A stretch of DNA of 64,000 nucleotides from the NCBI RefSeq assembly GCF_019393635.1, contig NC_057861.1, positions 63,138,532-63,202,531 of the forward strand. Direction: 5' to 3'. Source of the stretch: Dromiciops gliroides. Its lineage: Eukaryota > Chordata > Mammalia > Microbiotheria > Microbiotheriidae. Both the position numbers and the translations under genes were made by a program. A model generated the notes under the pieces. That model had not been told where the DNA came from. It saw nothing but the letters and a program-made list of their open reading frames with translations, and ran no database searches. Below, piece after piece: positions 47,491 to 64,000 of this stretch. Every line of letters starts with the position of its first letter. Position 1 is the stretch's first letter.

Positions 47491-47496
47491 TTTATT
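47491..47496 (-). terminator. Poly(A) signal of the zinc-finger gene
   Basis: AATAAA on the minus strand, about 53 nt beyond the stop codon, in an A/T-rich stretch. A 3' UTR this short would place cleavage at about 47470. Confidence 0.6.
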
Positions 47497-47548
47497 CTCT
47501 TTAAATAAGGGAATATATATAACTGAACGTTTTCTGCATGTATCACAT

Positions 47549-58686
<11,138 letters not shown>

Positions 58687-58736
58687 CCTGCAGACCAGTG
58701 CCCAGGGCTCTTGGGACAAAGAAACACTCCATGATG

Positions 58737-58990
58737 TAACATGGTACCGTGGAGTGGGAAAAGCCCTAGCCTGGATGGCTGGGGACTTGGGATCTAGTCC
58801 TGACCCTGCTGTGTGGTGTTGGGTAAGATACTTCTATTCAGACTTTGTTTTCCTGAGCTGCAGCATTAGAGGGCTAGACTACATACCCTAGCTCTGTTTT
58901 TATAAAGCTATGTCACACTGGGCAAATTTCTTCCCCTGTCTAAGCCTCATTTTTCTTATCTATAAAACTTAGGGATTGTATCTATGTTAC
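58737..58990 (+). repeat. MIR-type SINE
   Basis: aacatggtaccgtggagtgg, tctaagcctcatttttctta. Confidence 0.75.
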
Positions 58991-59144
58991 ATATGTATGT
59001 ACATACATAATATGTGTATCAACATATGTATGCTAGATTTGCTAATTCGAGATAATGCTCAGAAAGGGTAAGTGATATATACAAGGGAATTATGGGAAAC
59101 TTCTAACATGGAAAGTCCTTCTACATATAGTAGGTTTCCACCAG

Positions 59145-59300
59145 TCACAGTCGACCATGGATCAGCTCCTTGAAGAGCCACAGGCCAGTGTGGCTGTGTA
59201 GTCCGATACGGGAGCCGCAGCTCCTGCCACAACGAGGGCATTGGAAAACTGCGCTCTCTGTTGCCCGTCTGTATATGCCTTCCACATATACAGATAAAGT
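59145..59300 (-). mobile_element. C-terminal zinc-finger-like end of a non-LTR retrotransposon
   Basis: The minus strand reads FQCPRCGRSCGSRIGLHSHT, the Cys/His motif found at the end of RTE/CR1-like polymerases. It is not part of the host zinc-finger gene. Confidence 0.65.
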
Positions 59301-59636
59301 TTTTGGTAACATACTTCTAGAAGGTTTTCTCGGGGCATCAAGTATCTTAAATGGCTTACCCAAATTCACAAGGCTGGTGCTTGAACTCTGAGTTTTTGGA
59401 CTAACTGCTTGTCCTTTTTTTCACTATATCACATTGCTCTTCGTTGTATTATATAGCATTGATTTGTAGAGGTTGAAATCAGCTAAACTGGAGGATTTTC
59501 AGCAATCCTGGAGCAGGAGTAGTTATCTGTGGATATTCACAGGTAAAGAGAGTGAGGGATTCTAGGATAAGTAGCTAGTGAAACATTAAATATTGATATT
59601 GGGGAGCCGACTGGTATAACAGAAAAAAAATACTGC

Positions 59637-59797
59637 AGGGGACAGCTAGGTGGCGCAGTGGATAAAGCACTGACCTTGGATTCAGGAGGACCTGAGTTCA
59701 AATCCAGCCTCAGACCCTTGACGCTTACTAGCTGTGTGACCCTGGGAAAGTCACTTAACCCTCATTGCCCCACCAAAAAAAAATAAAAACCATAAAT
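59637..59797 (+). repeat. WSINE1-like SINE
   Basis: Target repeat aaatactgcag. Confidence 0.93.
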
Positions 59798-60208
59798 ACT
59801 GCAGTAGAAATCAGAGGACTTGGGCGCAAAACCCTTACTCAAACACAGGGGGAAATCACTCTACTTTCTATGCCTGTTTCTTTATCTGTACCTCTATAAC
59901 TGCTTAGAAAGGTAGAGGTGATGAGTTATTTTTTCCCCTCCAAAATACACCCACTAGGAGAGGAGACTGAATATGATAGGAGGTGGGGAGAGGAGAAACA
60001 CAAGGGATGGAGGAATACCAGGATAGTTAGGAAATTGGGAAAGGAGTCCAAAGAGAAGGCAATAGCTCAGCACCATCTCTACCCCCATTTTCTATACTTC
60101 TCTCAACTAGAGCCACTGGTCTTGGAATTAAAAGATACCTAGGCTAGAATGATTATTATTTATATTAAGCGAGTTAATATAAATAAAGTGCTTTATAAGA
60201 TTTAAAGT

Positions 60209-60357
60209 GGGGCAGCTAGGCGGCACAGTAGCTAGAGCACTGGTCCTGGATTCAGGAGTACCTGAGTTCAAATCTGGCCTCTGACACTTAACTAGCTGTG
60301 TGACCCTGGGCAAGTCACTTAACCCTCATTACCCTGCAAAAAAAAAAAAAAAAAAGA
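60209..60357 (+). repeat. WSINE1-like SINE
   Basis: Target repeat agatttaaagtg. Confidence 0.93.
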
Positions 60358-60386
60358 TTTAAAGTGCTATCTATATGATAGCTTTT

Positions 60387-60496
60387 GCCCAGGGTCACAC
60401 AGCTAGTTAAGTGTCCAGTGTCCAAGGTCAGATTTGAACTCAGGTCCTCCTGAATCCAGGGTCGGTGCTTTATCCACTGTGCCGCCTAGCTGCCCC
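60387..60496 (-). repeat. WSINE1-like SINE, truncated
   Basis: Target repeat tatatgatagctttt; the A-tail side is missing, so the reversed copy starts inside at cccagggtcacac. Confidence 0.9.
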
Positions 60497-60534
60497 TTAT
60501 ATGATAGCTTTTATTATTATTGTATGACTCTAAC

Positions 60535-60720
60535 ACTCAATCTCTGAGCCTCAGTTTCTTCACTAATAACAATAATGCCTTTCTCTCCCATTTTACAGAT
60601 GAGAAAACTGTAGCCCAGAAAGATTATGAGACTTGTTCAAATATAACACACTTAAGTGGCAGGGCCAGTATTTTGAGCCCAGGTCACTTGCCTTTAAGTG
60701 CAGTGTTCCAAATTTAGTTT
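60535..60720 (+). repeat. MIR-type SINE
   Basis: aatctctgagcctcagtttc, attttacagatgagaaaact. Confidence 0.7.
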
Positions 60721-60879
60721 CTTTTTCATTGTACCGAATTGCTTTCCCTAAAATAGGGTTACAGCCCACTCTACCTATCTCAGAATTGTGCATAGAATTA
60801 TGTGAGACACTGAACTATATGCTGTGTTGTACTATATACTATATACTGTATATGTAAATGTCAGTTGCTAGTATTACTA

Positions 60880-60960
60880 GAGAGGCATCATAGCATAATA
60901 GAAAGTGATGGCCTTGAAGCCTGGAAGACCCGGGTTCAAGTGCTACCTCTGACAAGTTGG
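60880..60960 (+). repeat. MIR-type SINE head
   Basis: ggcatcatagcataatagaa, gacccgggttcaagtgctac. Confidence 0.75.
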
Positions 60961-61254
60961 CAATCAAATCACAATTTCAGTGCCCTAGGAACCTCGGACA
61001 CAAAACGGCAGAGATGCTGACAATCTGCATTGGTGGAGAGAGTTCCCTTCGTTGGGAGTTAATAGCAATGCAATCACAGGTCTCGTCCCGATCCCAGTTA
61101 GTATTGTTATTGCTGGTTTTAATTACACTCTCCCGCCCTTTTCCGGCTCACTGCACGGCCCCTCCTCCAGCTCCTCTAATTCCCCCTCCCAAAGCTGAGC
61201 TCCATCTCTCCAGTCAGCTCCTGTAGGCCTTCCCCATTCCTGGAATCCCGTCAG

Positions 61255-61560
61255 CTCCGTTTCCCCGCCGGACTCACCCCAGCCTACACTCGCAGCCGCT
61301 CCCAACTAACCGGACAAAGCGACGTTCCATCAGAGCCAGGCCCGAAAGCAAATGCGCATACGCGAGAAAGACTGTCAGCCTACATTTCCCGAAGGCTTCG
61401 GGGATGGCCGCGCCTGCGCCCTACTCCCCATGGGATTCGGTGGGAGTAGAAATGGGATTGTGGGAAATGGAATGCACTACGGAGACTGGCTGGGGAGGAA
61501 CTTCGAGCGCGCAGGCGCTCTGACTCTCCAGTCCTGCAGTTAAAGTCAGCATGCGGGAGG
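61255..61560. promoter_or_regulatory. CpG island-like promoter with NRF1- and ZNF143-like sites
   Basis: This is the only CpG-dense stretch near the zinc-finger gene. It holds gcgcatacgcg (61354-61364), cgcgcctgcgcc (61410-61421) and gcgcgcaggcgc (61507-61518), all close to the NRF1 motif, and ctacatttcccgaagg near 61380, close to the ZNF143/THAP11 motif. A ttgtgggaaatgg block lies at 61457-61469. There is no TATA box. The sites read well on both strands, so the promoter may be bidirectional, though I see no convincing plus-strand gene before the window ends. Confidence 0.7.
61278..61400 (-). other. Probable non-coding first exon of the zinc-finger gene
   Basis: Inside the CpG-rich block the minus strand has a consensus donor, GGG|gtgagtcc, with the exon ending at 61278. 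Transcription would start somewhere in 61330-61450; the exact start cannot be read. A short untranslated GC-rich exon in front of the coding exons is the usual plan for KRAB zinc-finger genes. The intron to the next exon would be about 2.6 kb. Confidence 0.6.
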
Positions 61561-61794
61561 AGCAGGATTTATCTTCTGTTTCCCCCTCCCAGTCTCCCTT
61601 GGAGACAGACCCTGCATTTGGATCAGGCGATTGTAGATGATCTTAAACAAAACAGGAGGTGGAGCTCTTATGCGCCTCTGTTTGACATTTAAGGCCTATG
61701 ACAATCAGGTTTCAGCCTAATGTAGGAAAGGAGATAGGTTTTTCTGCTTGCTGGTCAAAGTATAGCAAGCACCAAGCGGAGAAAGGGAGGCAAG

Positions 61795-62045
61795 GGAACA
61801 AGCATGTATTAAGCACTTACTCTGTGTCAAGCGATGTGTTAAACGCTTGCCAAATATCTCATCGGATTCTTACAAGACTCCTGGGAGGTGGGTGCTATTA
61901 TTAGTTCCATTTTACGTTGAGGGAACTGAGGCAGGCAGCAGTTAGGTGACTTGTGCAGGGTCATACAGCTAAGAAGTGTCTGAGGCTGGATTTAAACTAA
62001 TTTTCGTGATTCTGGGCCCAGTGCTATAACCATTCCACCACCAAA
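61795..62045 (-). repeat. MIR/Therian-type CORE-SINE
   Basis: aagcatgtattaagcactta, gaactgaggcaggcagcagt, ggtcatacagctaagaagtg. Confidence 0.85.
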
Positions 62046-62273
62046 CTGTCTATGGGGCTTTGTAGCAGATATGTAGTATAAAGGCAAGACCATGGTGTAG
62101 GTGGGTGTACAATAACTTTGTCTCCTTAGTTTTTTGTTCTCTTTCAATTTCATGTGCAGGTGAAGCCAAAGAGTGTGGTGGGAATGTTGGGAGTATTCTG
62201 ATGTCTGAGCAAACAATGTCTGGAAGGGAAAAAAGACAATCAGCTTTAGGATACTCTGCATTCTTTTGTAAAC

Positions 62274-62741
62274 TGTATTAACCTGGAAATTAAGGAAGCA
62301 ATCAATATAGGAGAAATAAGGTCTTTAATCGGGGCAGAGGAACTATAGCTTGTGGTATTGCAAAGCTCGGAGGCTAGGAATACCCAAAGATGGGAACTGA
62401 GGACAGGGTTTTCAATGGGGTAACAGAACAAAAAGGGAACCAAAACATTGCTCCAGAGTGAGATAGCTACTTCATGTAAATGAACCTTTGACAAAAGAAA
62501 TAATAGAACTGCACCTAAGTTAAGTATAGGCGTTACTGACTCTGAATAGAAAGTACTTAATGTGGGTTGACCCTTTTTACATAATAACTTAAAGGGAGTT
62601 AGGTGGAGAACGTCTGGAGGGCATAAGTTGCTTGGGGGAAGGTCCTTAAGCCCATCAAGAGTCTGGAAATGACAAAGACCATCAGCCCCAGGCAATTCAT
62701 TTGCCTGGGAAAGGGGGGACTGGGTGGGAATTCAGTTCACA
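62274..62741 (-). mobile_element. Solo LTR (family E), copy 2
   Basis: Reverse relative of 13492-13949 (ggggtaacagaacaaaa, aggcaattcatttgcctggg). Flanks gtaaa near both ends suggest a target repeat. Confidence 0.8.
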
Positions 62742-63396
62742 GTAAATTTTGCAGTTCTCCACTGGATGTGGTGGTTTTGACTAATGACTGGTCAAATCCT
62801 AGGACCCTAGGTACTAGTCACCACAGTAGGAGATTGGAACTAAAATGGCCGATCAAGAGATAAACTCAGAATCTGAAGGAGTTGCAATTAATAGCCAGCC
62901 ATAAGTAGGCATCCAGCTGCCATTATCTACCAGGACACTGGCAGAGCAACTCCTGTAACATTAGTGGAGCAATGTTGGAGATGACAGAGCCATCACTGAG
63001 CAAACTTAGTGAGAGCAAAGCAATGATATCACATTTTCCCCACTGATGGAGCATATATTTGTGAGAATGTGACCTAGGTTTACAAGGAGAATGTTCTAAA
63101 AAATGTTTTCTTACAATACTATTTCACTAAATGTTTCTGCTTCGAAGTACTTGTGTTCTCTGGCTGACTAGAGAAAAAGGAAAGGTCTGTAAGGACTTGA
63201 GTTATAGCTTTTAGCACATATGGACCTAGAGAGTACCTTGAACTGGACTAGTAATTCTGGGGGCTGTGAGAGGGACATTTCCAGGGTTTTGCTTTTCCCC
63301 CCACTTAACCTCTATATTCCAGCTAAAATGGTCTACTTGTTCTCCCCTATACCCTGGAAGTTATTCCGTCCTCAACTTAATCTTATCTAAAAGTTT
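62742..63396. other. Intergenic stretch, nothing recognised
   Basis: No supported exon or repeat. Confidence 0.4.
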
Positions 63397-64000
63397 TGAT
63401 ATAGTGGGAAATGGGGTACAGGTTGGGTTAGGGGATGGGGTTCTTAGGAATTCCTCTTTAAAGAATTACACCCTCTTGCACACAAAAGTAGTTAGAATAA
63501 GGTGGTAGTTTATTTAGGAGCAAGGGAAGGGAAGGGTCGGGGGAGGGAAACCATGAAAGAAATCCTTGGACTTTTCATGGGGAGATTTGGTATAAAGCAC
63601 ATGGCTCAGAGGTACCAAATGTCCTCGAACAGGAAACTGGAAGGTACTTTTATAGAGGACTGATGGGGGTGGACCATCTGCCCGTGGAAAGTTCCTTTAG
63701 TGAGGGAGGACCATCCCCCACTGGTGGTAGCTGGGGGAATTGGGTGAGGAGTGAAGGACCATCCCCCACTGGTAGTGACTAGAGGAATTGGGTGAGGGGT
63801 GGCTACAGATCCCTCTTCAGAACACAAAAGCCGCAGCCACACCCAAACTTATCTCCCCAGGGTAAGGGAGACCAGAATGAAGGGTAGGAATCCCAAACTA
63901 GCTCAGTCCGATTTGGTTCAGTTTATCTCTCTAGGCATTATCTGTCCTCTGGTTTAGTTTCTCAAGGAGAAGTTTCCTTGATGTGCCCCAGAGAATTTCT
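63397..64000 (-). mobile_element. LTR (family D), cut by the window end
   Basis: Near-twin of 11824-12438, same orientation. It runs from tgatatagtggg to the last base; whether it is a solo LTR or one end of a provirus cannot be seen. Confidence 0.88.

Noticed and set aside
59145-59369. An extra C2H2 exon of the zinc-finger gene
   Set aside because: The motif is the C-terminal Cys/His block of a non-LTR retrotransposon, with no splice sites.
61352-61543. A plus-strand gene starting in the CpG island
   Set aside because: The open frame is short, has no supported splice partner and no family resemblance.

Overview
This is a 64 kb piece of a marsupial nuclear genome. About 44 copies of one tRNA-derived SINE, on both strands, together with a MAR1-like SINE, RTE, L2, CR1/L3 and marsupial-type L1 LINEs and many solo LTRs, point to a metatherian. 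The SINE head (the gcagctaggtggcgcagtgg type, with a 3' end of ccaattgcctcac or ctcattgcccc) looks more like the WSINE1-type element of Australian marsupials than the common opossum SINE; that is from memory and unchecked. Nothing looks bacterial, and there are no operons, rRNA or CRISPR arrays.

One host protein-coding gene is convincing: a KRAB C2H2 zinc-finger gene on the minus strand, about 61.4 to 47.5 kb. It can be assembled from a CpG-rich promoter with a non-coding first exon (donor at 61278), a 151-codon amino-terminal exon (58686-58233), an 83-nt exon (52849-52767), a canonical 127-nt KRAB-A exon (51503-51377), a KRAB-B exon (50526-50413) and a long last exon (49719-47549). All have consensus splice sites and the phases agree (1, 0, 1, 1), giving about 982 residues. 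The last exon encodes 17 intact fingers preceded by about six degenerate ones. Its introns are full of repeats; its last exon has none.

The rest is a layered repeat landscape. 0-9 kb: RTE LINE ends, an L2, a MAR1 SINE, solo LTRs and a decayed gamma-type retrovirus (pol and env traces) whose 3' LTR sits head-to-head with an inverted copy. 9-17 kb: L1 3' parts, nested LTRs and a minus-strand L2. 17-24 kb: a plus-strand L2 broken up by a 5'-end L1, MIRs and SINEs, plus a perfect 32-bp fold-back. 24-35 kb: solo LTRs and a long plus-strand L1 carrying a processed RPS19 pseudogene. 36.2-39.9 kb: a young, LTR-paired, apparently non-autonomous retrovirus-like element. 40-45 kb: CR1 inside CR1 with an L1 inside that. 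53-57 kb: further L2 and LTRs within the zinc-finger gene. 62-64 kb: two more LTRs.

Eight LTRs of one family (LTR-A) all lie in the same orientation. Retroviral elements are described only as fossils.
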